Part shown: in pieces, positions 28,402-38,322 of the stretch
How the letters are laid out: each line of letters opens with the position of its first letter
Position numbering within the stretch: the stretch's first letter is position 1
Assembly (NCBI RefSeq): GCF_030012985.1
Contig: NZ_CP120233.1
Location: 1,781,001 to 1,845,000 of the forward strand
DNA length: 64,000 bases
Direction of reading: 5' to 3'
Source: Microbulbifer sp. VAAF005
Lineage (GTDB): Bacteria > Pseudomonadota > Gammaproteobacteria > Pseudomonadales > Cellvibrionaceae
Made by a program: the position numbers and the translations under genes
The notes under the pieces: model-generated
Database searches by the model: none
What the model saw: the letters and a program-made list of their open reading frames with translations, nothing else
What the model was told of the DNA's origin: nothing

Positions 28402-29526
28402 TTATTCGGGGCGGTGGGGCCGCTCCAGATATTCGCGGGACTGCATCTCCAAAAGCCGACTCACCGTGCGCTCAAACTCAAACTTAAGATTCCGGCCGAC
28501 GTACAACTCCTCAGCTGGAACCTCCGCAGAAATTACCAACTTCACGCACCGGTCGTAAAATTCATCCACTAGATTAATGAAGCGACGCGCCTGGGCATCC
28601 ATACGCTCATCAAACTTGACTACCGACCCCAGAAGCACCGTGTGGAACTCCCTGGCCAATTCGATATAGTCATTTTGCGATCGCGGCCCATCGCACAAAT
28701 CCACAAAATCAAACCAAGCAACATCATCCGCTACTTTCAAGGCTCGAATTGGGCGCCCCTCCACTTGCAGCTGAACCTCGCTACGGGCTTCGCAGCCGCT
28801 GACACTCAATTGTGAAAAACTCTGTTCCAGACTGCTATCCGCCTCAGGTCCCAGCGGAGAATGATATAACTCCAATATCTCCAGGGTGCGCAGCCGGTAA
28901 TCGGTACCGCTATCGACATTAACCACCTTGGTGTACTTCTCCAGCAGATCGATGGCCGGAAGAAACCGTACCCTCTGCAACCCATCTTTATATAAGCCCT
29001 TGGGTACAATATTCGAGGTCGCCACCAGAGCCACCCCTCGGCGGAACAATGCATCCAACAGGCCGGCCAATATCATGGCATCGGCAATATCTGAGACGAA
29101 AAACTCATCAAAGCAGAGCACCCGAGCGCGGCGGGCAATCTTATCTGCCACCTTCTCCAGCGGATTCTTCTCCCCAGCGTACTCCTTTAGATCCTGGTGA
29201 ACTCGACGCATAAAGCGATGAAAATGGGTGCGCTGTTTTTCCGCGAACGGCAGGGACTCAAAAAACGCATCCATTAGGTAGGTTTTTCCGCGGCCTACCC
29301 CACCCCAAAAGTAGAGACCCTTCTCGGGCTCATTAGCGCCACTGCGAATACGGGACAAAAAACTGACGATCGCACCGCGCTCAGACCGAGCCACCAAGCG
29401 CCGATGAAGATCTTGCAGCTCCTCAACTGCCTGACGCTGAGATTGATCCTCAACAAAGTCAGGGCGCTGAAGGTCTCTCTCATAACGCTCAAGAGGAGAA
29501 GAAAATAGTGGTTTGGCGGGCAACAT
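28402..29526 (-). CDS. zapE: Cell division AFG1-type ATPase ZapE
   Basis: AAA+-related ATPase that binds FtsZ and destabilises Z-rings under stress. 374 aa. Walker A YFWGGVGRGKTYLMD at about residue 73-87, Walker B with LCFDEFFVSDIADAMIL, the sensor segment VALVATSNIVPKGLYKDGL and C-terminal FINLVDEFYDR. ATG at 29526, divergent from zapG. The neighbourhood with rplM-rpsI is conserved in gammaproteobacteria. Confidence 0.96.
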   Translation of the reverse strand: MLPAKPLFSSPLERYERDLQRPDFVEDQSQRQAVEELQDLHRRLVARSERGAIVSFLSRIRSGANEPEKGLYFWGGVGRGKTYLMDAFFESLPFAEKQRTHFHRFMRRVHQDLKEYAGEKNPLEKVADKIARRARVLCFDEFFVSDIADAMILAGLLDALFRRGVALVATSNIVPKGLYKDGLQRVRFLPAIDLLEKYTKVVNVDSGTDYRLRTLEILELYHSPLGPEADSSLEQSFSQLSVSGCEARSEVQLQVEGRPIRALKVADDVAWFDFVDLCDGPRSQNDYIELAREFHTVLLGSVVKFDERMDAQARRFINLVDEFYDRCVKLVISAEVPAEELYVGRNLKFEFERTVSRLLEMQSREYLERPHRPE

Positions 29527-29871
29527 AGAGGAAAATTTCTTCGACTACTGAATAACTGGCGCGCACTCTACCAAATTCAACCATTCAGCGCACAGGACAA
29601 GACAGTCGACACCTCAATTACCAGTGCAACCATCCGAAATAGCCAGCCCTCCCTGCAAACTGGAACCAGGCGCCAAGCATTCTGTCGCAATTAGCCGACA
29701 ACATTGAATTGTCAGCGTAATAATCGCGTATACTGCCCACTCTATTATGAGGGGCCACAGCCACGTAACATCGGCTGCCCACAGTGCAGACACCGGCAAA
29801 GCCGAACACAGGCAGCCTCACCTCTTCGCGAGGAGATCTGTACAATAAAAAGCAAGTTGAGGAGGTAGTAA
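29527..29871 (+). promoter_or_regulatory. zapE/zapG divergent region with probable zapG promoter
   Basis: 345 bp without a gene. A TATACT -10 hexamer sits at 29729-29734; the best -35 (TTGAAT, 29704-29709) is 19 bp away, so the match is incomplete. The transcript would have a leader of about 130 nt containing a small CCTC/GAGG hairpin just before the ribosome site GAGGAGG. Confidence 0.4.
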
Positions 29872-30312
29872 GTGCACTCTACATCGGTATTAATTCTAGT
29901 CGGCGTCCTCGGTATGACCCTGGGTGCATTCCTGGCATTCCTGGCTGTGCGCGGGCGTACCAGTGTGGAGCGCTCAGAGGAGCTGGAGCAGAGACTCCGT
30001 GAGGCCAACAACAAGCTCGAAGATTTCCAGCTACAGGTCAACGATCACTTTGACCAGACTTCACAACTCGTCCACAACCTCACCGAAAGCTACAAAGAGG
30101 TTCACGAATACCTCTCTAATAGCGCGCTGCGCCTATCCAGCCAGGATATTGGTCGCCAAATGCTGAAAGCAGGTAGTGGGAAATTAAATGACAACGATGA
30201 AAAGCTGCAGGATATAGAGCCACCTCGCGACTGGGCCCCAAAAGAACCTGGTGCCAAAGGTACTCTTGCCGAAGACTATGGACTCGAAAAAGAGGCTCAC
30301 GAAAGCAGTTAG
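29872..30312 (+). CDS. zapG: Division-associated membrane protein ZapG (YhcB, DUF1043)
   Basis: Bitopic inner-membrane protein linked in E. coli to the divisome, elongasome and envelope homeostasis. 146 aa (E. coli 132): transmembrane helix at about residues 5-25, then a cytoplasmic coiled coil (SEELEQRLREANNKLEDFQ) and NLTESYKEVHEYLSNSALRL, with a low-complexity acidic tail. GTG start at 29872 supported by GAGGAGG 7 bases upstream. Confidence 0.92.
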   Translation: MHSTSVLILVGVLGMTLGAFLAFLAVRGRTSVERSEELEQRLREANNKLEDFQLQVNDHFDQTSQLVHNLTESYKEVHEYLSNSALRLSSQDIGRQMLKAGSGKLNDNDEKLQDIEPPRDWAPKEPGAKGTLAEDYGLEKEAHESS

Positions 30313-30361
30313 GACAGACTGAGCCCACCAGACAGGGGGCTAACACAGTTTTTCCAGATAT

Positions 30362-30391
30362 AAAAAAGGCGGGTAGTTACCCGCCTTTTTT
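30362..30391. terminator. Bidirectional terminator between zapG and sat
   Basis: AAAAAAGGCGGGTA and TACCCGCCTTTTTT form an almost perfect stem with flanking A and T runs, placed between the convergent zapG and sat genes. Confidence 0.9.
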
Positions 30392-30400
30392 ATTTGGCAC

Positions 30401-31591
30401 CTACAGACTCTGATAATAGTCCATCAAAATCTGCGCCACTTCAGGACGGGAGAACTCTGGGGGCGGCGCAATACCATCACCCAACATTTCACGTACCTTG
30501 GTGCCCGAGAGCAGAATAAAGTCTTCTTTGGTGTGATCCGGAACATCACGCATCATAACCACCTTATTCAATTTCTTGGAATAAGCAGTGTGATCAGCAC
30601 GGAAGATCTCAATCTCAAGAGCACCCTCGGGTACCTTCTCATCAAAAATAGTCTGCGCATCAAAAGCGCCATAGTAATCGCCAACGCCAGCGTGATCGCG
30701 ACCTACAATCAGGTGGCTACAGCCACAGTTCTGACGGAATACGGCATGCAGTACTGCTTCGCGAGGGCCGGCATACAGCATATCGAAGCCATAACCGGTA
30801 ACCATCACAGTATTTGCCGGGAAGTACAGCTCTACCATCTTGCGAATGGAAGCATCGCGCACTGGAGCGGGGATATCGCCAGGTTTCAACTGGCCGAGCA
30901 ACATATGGATCAGAACACCATCCGCTTCTACGCCATCCAGGGCCATTTTGCACAACTCTTCGTGAGCACGGTGCATCGGATTGCGAGTCTGGAAGGCTAC
31001 AACCTTATTCCAACCACGCTCCTTGAACTCATTGCGAATTTCAACTGCAGTGCGGAAGGTGTCCGGGAAGTCACTCTGGAAATAGCTGAAGTTCAATACT
31101 TCAATCGGCCCAGAAACCAGAGTGCGGCCAGCAGATTTGAAGGTTGCAACACCAGGATGCTTCTCATCCAAAGTGCCAAATACCTGTTCAGCTATGGTGT
31201 CCATTTGCTCTTCAGAGATGGTTTCGATCGCCTCAACATCCATCACCGCGAGAACTGGATTACCCTCTACGTTCGGGTCGCGCAGGGCAATACGGGAGGC
31301 TCCCTCGATTTCACTGGCATCTTTAACAACGTTGACAACCGGCACCGGCCAGAATAAACCATCTACCGTGCGCAGGGTTTCAGCGACACTCATAGCATCT
31401 GCCAGATTCATATAGCCGTGCAACGGATTAAAGTACCCCGCCCCAAGCATTACCGCGTTGGCGGCGGCAGCAGAACTGACCACGATTGACGGCAGGGACT
31501 CCGCTTCGTGCATCAATTGGTGATGCCTTTCACTGTCATATACAAAGCGTGGCTGAAGCTCAACGCTGCCATGGGGGCGAACTAGGGACAT
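30401..31591 (-). CDS. sat: Sulfate adenylyltransferase (single-subunit ATP sulfurylase)
   Basis: Forms adenosine phosphosulfate from ATP and sulfate. 396 aa. Nucleotide-binding motifs are QTRNPMHRAHE and GRDHAGVGDYYG, with RNPMHRAHEE matching the HxxH of the homomeric Sat family. No APS kinase domain is attached. In Pseudomonas the equivalent place near algW-hisD is held by the unrelated heterodimeric cysD-cysN, so this is a different enzyme type at a similar locus. ATG at 31591; own promoter upstream. Confidence 0.95.
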   Translation of the reverse strand: MSLVRPHGSVELQPRFVYDSERHHQLMHEAESLPSIVVSSAAAANAVMLGAGYFNPLHGYMNLADAMSVAETLRTVDGLFWPVPVVNVVKDASEIEGASRIALRDPNVEGNPVLAVMDVEAIETISEEQMDTIAEQVFGTLDEKHPGVATFKSAGRTLVSGPIEVLNFSYFQSDFPDTFRTAVEIRNEFKERGWNKVVAFQTRNPMHRAHEELCKMALDGVEADGVLIHMLLGQLKPGDIPAPVRDASIRKMVELYFPANTVMVTGYGFDMLYAGPREAVLHAVFRQNCGCSHLIVGRDHAGVGDYYGAFDAQTIFDEKVPEGALEIEIFRADHTAYSKKLNKVVMMRDVPDHTKEDFILLSGTKVREMLGDGIAPPPEFSRPEVAQILMDYYQSL

Positions 31592-31643
31592 TTAGGTCTC
31601 CAAAAACAGTAGTTACCGGTTAGTCTTAAAATTTCGACTGGCC

Positions 31644-31671
31644 ATTATACGCATCTATCGCAAGCGACCAA
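31644..31671 (-). promoter_or_regulatory. sat promoter (sigma70)
   Basis: Minus-strand TTGGTC, 16-bp spacer, TATAAT. A consensus TTGACA also lies one base further upstream, but at 22 bp from the -10. The predicted leader is about 45 nt. Confidence 0.6.
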
Positions 31672-31677
31672 TGTCAA

Positions 31678-31979
31678 TGGGATACAGGAATCACATTATA
31701 CCCAGCAAATAAGGACCACCGATCAATTCCTCGGCCTTCCTACCCCCAACTTCACAGATATACCAAAATTGCACAAGGTAGCTGTAAATAAAAAACGCCC
31801 AACGCAAGAGACCATAAATACTCATCCAACCAAAACAGAACACAGAGTATTTATGATCCAAGACAGTCCGGTGCTGAAACAAGCATACTCAGGAGAAGCA
31901 ACAATTTCCTCTAACCAACGCTATGTGCAGCGATTCCACTTGGAGACGTGTGTATAATCAGCGCAAAGAGGAGTCACGA
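31678..31979 (+). other. Intergenic stretch before the DegS-type protease
   Basis: About 300 bp with no convincing gene. A consensus TATAAT at 31953-31958 points toward the protease gene but lacks a good -35, and would leave a leader of only about 15 nt before the GTG. Short minus-strand frames here lack family character. Confidence 0.35.
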
Positions 31980-33122
31980 GTGTCCCAGAACCGATTTCTA
32001 CAAGATTGGGCCCTACCCACCTTGGTAGGCCTAGCCATGGCTGCCCTACTCTTGGTTATATTCCCGCAACTACGTGGTGTCACGCCCAAAGCCGATGGAA
32101 ACGATATCCAAGGCCCGGTTTCCTATGCCCATGCCGTCAATGTAGCAGGCCCCGCTGTAGTCAACATCTACACGCGAATGGCTATGCCCCAGCGCCAACA
32201 CCCTTTGTTTAACGATCCCCTATTTAGACGTCTATTTGACAATATGGATGTTCCGCAAAGGCAGAGGATGCAATCCAACCTTGGGTCAGGCGTCATTGCC
32301 AGCGATAACGGTTACATTTTGACCAATCATCATGTAGTCGATCAGGCTGACGCCATCGTTATCCTTTTGGCTGACGGGCGGGAAGCACAGGCAAGGCTGG
32401 TAGGCAGCGATACGGATTTTGACCTGGCCGTTCTCAAAATTGATCTCGACGGCCTAACCTCCATCTCAGTTGGTGAGCCAGATAGAGCCCAGGTCGGCGA
32501 TGTAGTCCTGGCAATTGGTAATCCTTTCGGCGTTGGGCAAACTGTGACCCAGGGCATTATCAGCGCAAAAGGTCGCCACCTTGAGAATTCAGGTACCGGA
32601 AGCTATTTGCAAAACTTTTTGCAAACAGATGCTGCCGTCAATCCAGGAAACTCAGGGGGTGCCCTCGTTGACTCTCGCGGCCGCCTGCTTGGCATCAATA
32701 CCTCAATCCTCAATCAGTCCGGCTATTCCGGCGGTATCAGTTTTGCCATTCCCGCCAACATTGCCTTCAAGGTAATGCAGGATATTATTGCTTATGGCCG
32801 CGTCGTACCCGGCTGGCTGGGCATTGAAGCTCGCGGCATCAGCCCGCAAATGGCCAAAGAGTTCAATTTAAACTCGACCGGCGGCGTAATGGTGACAGCC
32901 ATCTACAATGAAGGCCCGGCGCACATTGCAGGGCTTCAGCCCGGAGATGTCATTACACATATTGACGGCTTACCCATCGGCGATGGCAAGCAAGGGGAGG
33001 CTACCATGGCCACTCTGCGCCCCGGCGACACCATATCAATAACATTTATTCGTGATGGAGTGTCCCACACGGTTGATGCCACTGTTTCGGAAGAGCCCCA
33101 GACAAAGACGACAATAGAATAA
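31980..33122 (+). CDS. degS: DegS/AlgW-type periplasmic serine protease
   Basis: Membrane-anchored HtrA-family protease; in relatives it senses misfolded outer-membrane proteins through its PDZ domain and cuts anti-sigma factor RseA/MucA to release sigmaE. GTG at 31980 is chosen: GAGGAG stands just upstream and the anchor follows directly. 380 aa: one transmembrane helix (about 11-29), trypsin-like domain with His118 (NHHVV), Asp148 (TDFDLAVLK) and Ser225 (NPGNSGGALV), and a single PDZ domain from about 280. One PDZ and an uncleaved anchor favour DegS/AlgW over DegP. The location before hisD matches algW of Pseudomonas. Confidence 0.93.
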   Translation: MSQNRFLQDWALPTLVGLAMAALLLVIFPQLRGVTPKADGNDIQGPVSYAHAVNVAGPAVVNIYTRMAMPQRQHPLFNDPLFRRLFDNMDVPQRQRMQSNLGSGVIASDNGYILTNHHVVDQADAIVILLADGREAQARLVGSDTDFDLAVLKIDLDGLTSISVGEPDRAQVGDVVLAIGNPFGVGQTVTQGIISAKGRHLENSGTGSYLQNFLQTDAAVNPGNSGGALVDSRGRLLGINTSILNQSGYSGGISFAIPANIAFKVMQDIIAYGRVVPGWLGIEARGISPQMAKEFNLNSTGGVMVTAIYNEGPAHIAGLQPGDVITHIDGLPIGDGKQGEATMATLRPGDTISITFIRDGVSHTVDATVSEEPQTKTTIE

Positions 33123-33143
33123 TTTCTAAAGAAGGAGCCCTCT

Positions 33144-33572
33144 ATGCGCTCACTGGTTTTAGCTCTGTTTTTTACCATAACCACAACCCCAGCGGCCGCT
33201 GGGGATCGAGAAGATTTGCATCAACTGCTGATCGACTTTATCGGCAGGGCCGCCACTGACTCCCAGGCCCATCAACGTTTCTGGGCCGAGGACCTGGTGT
33301 ATACCAGCTCCGGAGGAAAACGCTTTGGAAAAAGCGAGATTATGCAGGGAATGCAAACATCTCCCAGCGAGTCTGTAACTACGAGCTATACCGCCGAGGA
33401 GATCGACATTCGATTGCTGGGGGATACCGCTATCATTGCATTCAAGCTATCTGCAAATGACAGCAGCAAAGATGAACAAAGCTACTACTTTAATACCGGC
33501 ACATTTATTAAGCGGGAAGGTGAGTGGCGCGCTCTAGCCTGGCAAGCTACCCGTATTCCCACTACAGAATAA
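33144..33572 (+). CDS. Secreted NTF2-like (SnoaL/DUF4440 type) protein
   Basis: Function unknown. 142 aa: cleavable signal peptide ending about residue 20 (TTTPAAAG), then an alpha+beta cone fold typical of NTF2-like proteins, with RFWAEDLVYTSSGGKRFGKSEI and a final beta sheet YYFNTGTFIKREGEWRALAWQATRI. The protein is probably periplasmic and follows degS by 21 bp, likely in the same transcript. Pseudomonads have hisC here instead. Confidence 0.8.
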   Translation: MRSLVLALFFTITTTPAAAGDREDLHQLLIDFIGRAATDSQAHQRFWAEDLVYTSSGGKRFGKSEIMQGMQTSPSESVTTSYTAEEIDIRLLGDTAIIAFKLSANDSSKDEQSYYFNTGTFIKREGEWRALAWQATRIPTTE

Positions 33573-33579
33573 GGTTTTA

Positions 33580-33609
33580 CACCCCCGCAGAATCAGCTCT
33601 GCCGGGGTG
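33580..33609. terminator. Hairpin between convergent NTF2-like gene and hisD
   Basis: CACCCCCGCAGA pairs with TCTGCCGGGGTG (one mismatch) around a 6-nt loop, between two convergent stop codons. No T run follows; probable weak or factor-dependent terminator. Confidence 0.5.
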
Positions 33610-33615
33610 CTCCCC

Positions 33616-34926
33616 TCACAAGCCCTTTACCCTATAAGCCGCAGAGCGGGCATGAGCATCCAACCCCTCCCCGAGAGCAAGGGTGCGCGCCACACGCCCC
33701 AAGGCATCAGCACCTTTTTCCGAGCAGTAAATAACCGAGCTTCGCTTCTGGAAATCGTATACCCCCAGAGGCGAAGAAAATCGAGCAGTACCACTGGTAG
33801 GAAGGACGTGATTGGGGCCGGCACAGTAATCCCCCAAGGCCTCTGCGGTATAGCGCCCAAGGAAAATAGCTCCAGCATTATGAATTTCTGCAAGGTAAGC
33901 TTCCGGACTCTCTACTGACACCTCTAAATGCTCCGGCGCAATCCGATTAGAGATTTCTATCGCCTGCTGTACGGACTCCACCTGGATCAGCGCCCCGCGA
34001 TCAACAAGGGAACGTGCGGCAATTTCTGCCCGGGGCAGCTCTGACAAAAGCCTCTGAAGCGAGCTCTCAACTCGATCCAAATATTCGGCGTCTGGACACA
34101 ACAAAATAGATTGCGCCTGCTCATCGTGCTCCGCCTGCGAAAGCAGATCCATTGCAATCCAATCGGGCTCGGTTTGCCCATCGCAGATCACCAGGATTTC
34201 AGATGGACCCGCAATCATGTCGATGGCGACATGGCCAAAAACTGCCCGCTTGGCACTGGCAACAAAGATATTACCCGGGCCAACTATTTTATCCACAGCT
34301 GGGACAGACTCAGTGCCATAAGCGAGCGCGGCTACTGCCTGGGCACCACCAATCGTAAACACCCGGTCCACTCCAGCAATTGCCGCTGCCGCCAACACCA
34401 GGTCGTTTAGCTCTCCCTTCGGAGCAGGCACTACCATATTAACGGCCTGCACACCTGCCACCTTTGCTGGAATTGCATTCATAAGCACGGAAGAAGGGTA
34501 GCTCGCCTTACCTCCGGGAACATAAATACCAACACTTTGCATTGGGGTAATCTGCTGCCCCAACACAGTCCCATCAGCCTCTGTATAGCGCCAGGACTCC
34601 TGTCGCTGATGCTCGTGATAGCGCCTAACTCTATCAGCAGCGACTTCCAGGGCCTCGCGCTCTTCGACAGCAATACGATCCAGAGCTGCATTAAGCTCAG
34701 TGGCTGGAAGGGCGAATTCTTCTGCAGCTGCGAGATCTCGATGATCGAAGCGGTTAGTAAATTCAATAACAGCCTTATCACCCTGAGAGCGAACCCGCTG
34801 CAATATTTCTGCAACGATACTTTCGACCTCATGATTTGCCACCGACTCCCAAGCGAGCAACTGCTTCAATTGTTCATCAAAATCTATATCGACCGTATTT
34901 AGCCGACGAATTATTTTGTTCGTCAT
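33616..34926 (-). CDS. hisD: Histidinol dehydrogenase HisD
   Basis: Last two steps of histidine synthesis, oxidising histidinol to histidine with NAD. 436 aa. Conserved stretches: [20 protein letters not shown], the [17 protein letters not shown] region, [28 protein letters not shown], the HDEQAQS metal region and C-terminal [23 protein letters not shown] at 34926, 14 bp after hisG. Confidence 0.97.
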   Translation of the reverse strand: MTNKIIRRLNTVDIDFDEQLKQLLAWESVANHEVESIVAEILQRVRSQGDKAVIEFTNRFDHRDLAAAEEFALPATELNAALDRIAVEEREALEVAADRVRRYHEHQRQESWRYTEADGTVLGQQITPMQSVGIYVPGGKASYPSSVLMNAIPAKVAGVQAVNMVVPAPKGELNDLVLAAAAIAGVDRVFTIGGAQAVAALAYGTESVPAVDKIVGPGNIFVASAKRAVFGHVAIDMIAGPSEILVICDGQTEPDWIAMDLLSQAEHDEQAQSILLCPDAEYLDRVESSLQRLLSELPRAEIAARSLVDRGALIQVESVQQAIEISNRIAPEHLEVSVESPEAYLAEIHNAGAIFLGRYTAEALGDYCAGPNHVLPTSGTARFSSPLGVYDFQKRSSVIYCSEKGADALGRVARTLALGEGLDAHARSAAYRVKGL

Positions 34927-34940
34927 AACGCTTCAGGAAT

Positions 34941-35579
34941 CTACTTGGTTTGTGCGACAGCCGCTGCCAGTTTCTCAATCAGACTATTAATAGATGCATA
35001 TTTCATCTTCAGAGCGGCCTTATTGACGATAAGCCGGCTACTAATTTGCGCAATGGTCTCGCGAGCTTCAAGGCCATTGGCCTTTAGCGTATTGCCGCTA
35101 TCCACAATATCCACGATCTCATCGGCCAGGTTCATTAGCGGTGCGAGCTCCATAGCCCCATACAGCTTAATAATGTCGACCTGACGCCCGATCGAGGCGT
35201 AATGCCTCTTGGCGCTTTGCACAAACTTGGTAGCGACCTTGATTCGGCCACTGGGCAGCTGTCCACCTTTAACACCGGCTGTCATCAGGCGACAGCGAGC
35301 AATACCCAAATCTAGAGGCTCATAAATGCCATCAGAACCGTGCTCAAGCAATGTATCCTTACCAGCCACACCGATATCAGCAGCGCCGTGCTGCACATAA
35401 GTAGGCACATCCACGCCTCGCAAGAGAAGAAGATGAACCCCTTCGCAATTCGTTGGGAATATCAACTTCCGACTCTTAGTCAGATCCTCAATAGGCTCCA
35501 ATCCCGCCGCCTTAAGAAGCGGCAGAGTCTCCTGAAGAATCCGCCCTTTAGTCAGTGCGATTGTAATTTGTGCAGTCAT
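34941..35579 (-). CDS. hisG: ATP phosphoribosyltransferase HisG, short form
   Basis: First step of histidine synthesis, joining ATP and PRPP. 212 aa, the short form that lacks the C-terminal regulatory domain and needs HisZ for activity; hisZ is not in this window. Motifs: [54 protein letters not shown] and the PRPP loop [20 protein letters not shown] at 35579, 50 bp after murA. Confidence 0.96.
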   Translation of the reverse strand: MTAQITIALTKGRILQETLPLLKAAGLEPIEDLTKSRKLIFPTNCEGVHLLLLRGVDVPTYVQHGAADIGVAGKDTLLEHGSDGIYEPLDLGIARCRLMTAGVKGGQLPSGRIKVATKFVQSAKRHYASIGRQVDIIKLYGAMELAPLMNLADEIVDIVDSGNTLKANGLEARETIAQISSRLIVNKAALKMKYASINSLIEKLAAAVAQTK

Positions 35580-35629
35580 TTCGATTTACGCCAGTCCGTC
35601 TTTGGCTCTTGGGGTTAACTTTGCAGCAA

Positions 35630-36892
<1,263 letters not shown>

Positions 36893-36938
36893 TCAATCTC
36901 TTAATCTAGATCGCCAACACCTCAGCGGCAATGGCAGG

Positions 36939-37172
36939 TTAACGACTGGCTTCTTCTGGAGTCAGAGTCTGCATTTGCACGGCATGCAAGGTACCATCGG
37001 CGATTTTTTCGCCAAGTGCGGCATAGACAAGCTGTTGTTTTTTTAAACGACTCAAACCTTCAAAGGCACTGCTCACCACAGTCACCATCAGATGACTACC
37101 TTCGAAAGCCACTTCAACAGTGCTATCGGGAATTTGCCCTTCAATTAGGGTCTTGATTTCGTCTGGTTGCAT
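36939..37172 (-). CDS. ibaG: BolA family protein IbaG
   Basis: Small BolA-fold protein that pairs with monothiol glutaredoxin in Fe-S and acid-stress functions. 77 aa. Family core: IEGQIPDSTVEVAFEGSHL, VSSAFEGLSRLKKQQLVYAAL and the GTLHAVQMQTLTPEE end, with the conserved His. It stands directly before murA, the usual location of ibaG (yrbA). Confidence 0.94.
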   Translation of the reverse strand: MQPDEIKTLIEGQIPDSTVEVAFEGSHLMVTVVSSAFEGLSRLKKQQLVYAALGEKIADGTLHAVQMQTLTPEEASR

Positions 37173-37259
37173 AGGAGGGAATTGCGATTAGTTAAAAACA
37201 GCACGCAAGTGTACTTGAATCAGGCGGAGTGCGCAGCTGCGCACCCCAAAGTTCGCGGA

Positions 37260-37913
37260 TCAGCTCACTTTATTGGCTGCATCATCTGCCGCCGACCAAT
37301 TGGAAATCACCTTATCGATATCTCCATAAGTCTGCATTGACTGGGAGAACTGACTGCGGAAAGTCTTGCCCAGGTTGACCCCGTTCAGAATTACGTTGAT
37401 CAATTTCCACTGGCCCGCCCGATTGCGCACCAAGGTATAAGATACCTTTGTGATTCCTTCTTTACTGCGGACTTCCTGAAGGACATTGACACGATTACCC
37501 TGCGGAGTGGTGCCAGGGTTAACCACTTTTACGTCCAAATCCCCAAAATTTGCAACGCCACGAGCAAATGTTGCAACCAGGTCACGACGAAAAGCCTGCG
37601 TAAAACGAGAACGCTGCTCGGCGGTCGCTTGCTTCGCATAGCGCCCCATTACACCCCGAGCGATAAAATCAAAATCTACAACCGGTGTCAGCACGCCCTC
37701 GACAGCACCGTAATATCTTTGCGGATCTGAATTCGCATACTGGGCATTAGATCGAATCACCCCCAGTAACTCATCAGAAACCCCCTCAATCATTACATAT
37801 GGATTTTGAGCAGCATTAGCTACAGGCACTACTGCAGACGCAAAAACAACACAAAGCGCAAACCTAATCCATCGCGACAAACCGTACCGGCCAATCCAAA
37901 ATGATGCGTTCAC
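37260..37913 (-). CDS. mlaC: Phospholipid-binding periplasmic protein MlaC
   Basis: Shuttles phospholipids between the outer-membrane MlaA complex and the inner-membrane MlaFEDB transporter. 217 aa: signal peptide ending ANA at about 35, then the Tol_Tol_Ttg2/MlaC domain with NPYVMIEGVSDELLGVI, VVDFDFIARGVMGRYAK, RFTQAFRRDLVATFARG and WKLINVILNGVNLGKTFRSQF. GTG start. Its usual neighbours mlaF, mlaE, mlaD and the STAS gene mlaB are absent here. Confidence 0.94.
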   Translation of the reverse strand: MNASFWIGRYGLSRWIRFALCVVFASAVVPVANAAQNPYVMIEGVSDELLGVIRSNAQYANSDPQRYYGAVEGVLTPVVDFDFIARGVMGRYAKQATAEQRSRFTQAFRRDLVATFARGVANFGDLDVKVVNPGTTPQGNRVNVLQEVRSKEGITKVSYTLVRNRAGQWKLINVILNGVNLGKTFRSQFSQSMQTYGDIDKVISNWSAADDAANKVS

Positions 37914-38322
37914 AAATTATCTCCAGTTAGCAAATCATTCCTTGGACGCACATGGCACAATTTAGTGCCATAGCAATACCACATATCAACTTTCCCGCAG
38001 CCCAACTGAGAATGTGTCGATCATCCATTGAGTGACATAGCTGACAGCGGAGACGGCAAACTATACCATGGCCGCACCTGGTAATGTGGCGATGTACAAG
38101 CGTGTCATTTGACACAACCGAACAACACACTGGCTTTTTCCTCAGCCAGCAGACCGCTAATATAGATTAGCACGACAGCAAAATGTCGAGCCCTCTTCGA
38201 GTGCTGGGCCCTAAAGACAAAAATTATCCACGCTGTCACACAGGTAAATAGCGAAGCTGTCGCATAATAGGCAGTTTTACGGCACTGGTTAAAAAGCACT
38301 AGCAAGCGATACGAGGCAGTTG
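37914..38322. promoter_or_regulatory. mlaC/kdsD divergent intergenic region with inverted repeats
   Basis: About 410 bp without a gene. It contains three perfect short inverted repeats in 70 bp: GTGTCA-TT-TGACAC (38102-38115), CTGGCT-8-AGCCAG (38130-38149) and GCTAAT-ATAG-ATTAGC (38156-38171). A TTGACA lies within the first. Probable divergent promoters and operator-like sites; no recognisable mla gene remnant was found by eye. Confidence 0.45.

Noticed and set aside
30533..31357. 274-codon plus-strand frame opposite sat
   Set aside because: Shadow of the ATP sulfurylase gene; no ribosome site and no recognisable domain.
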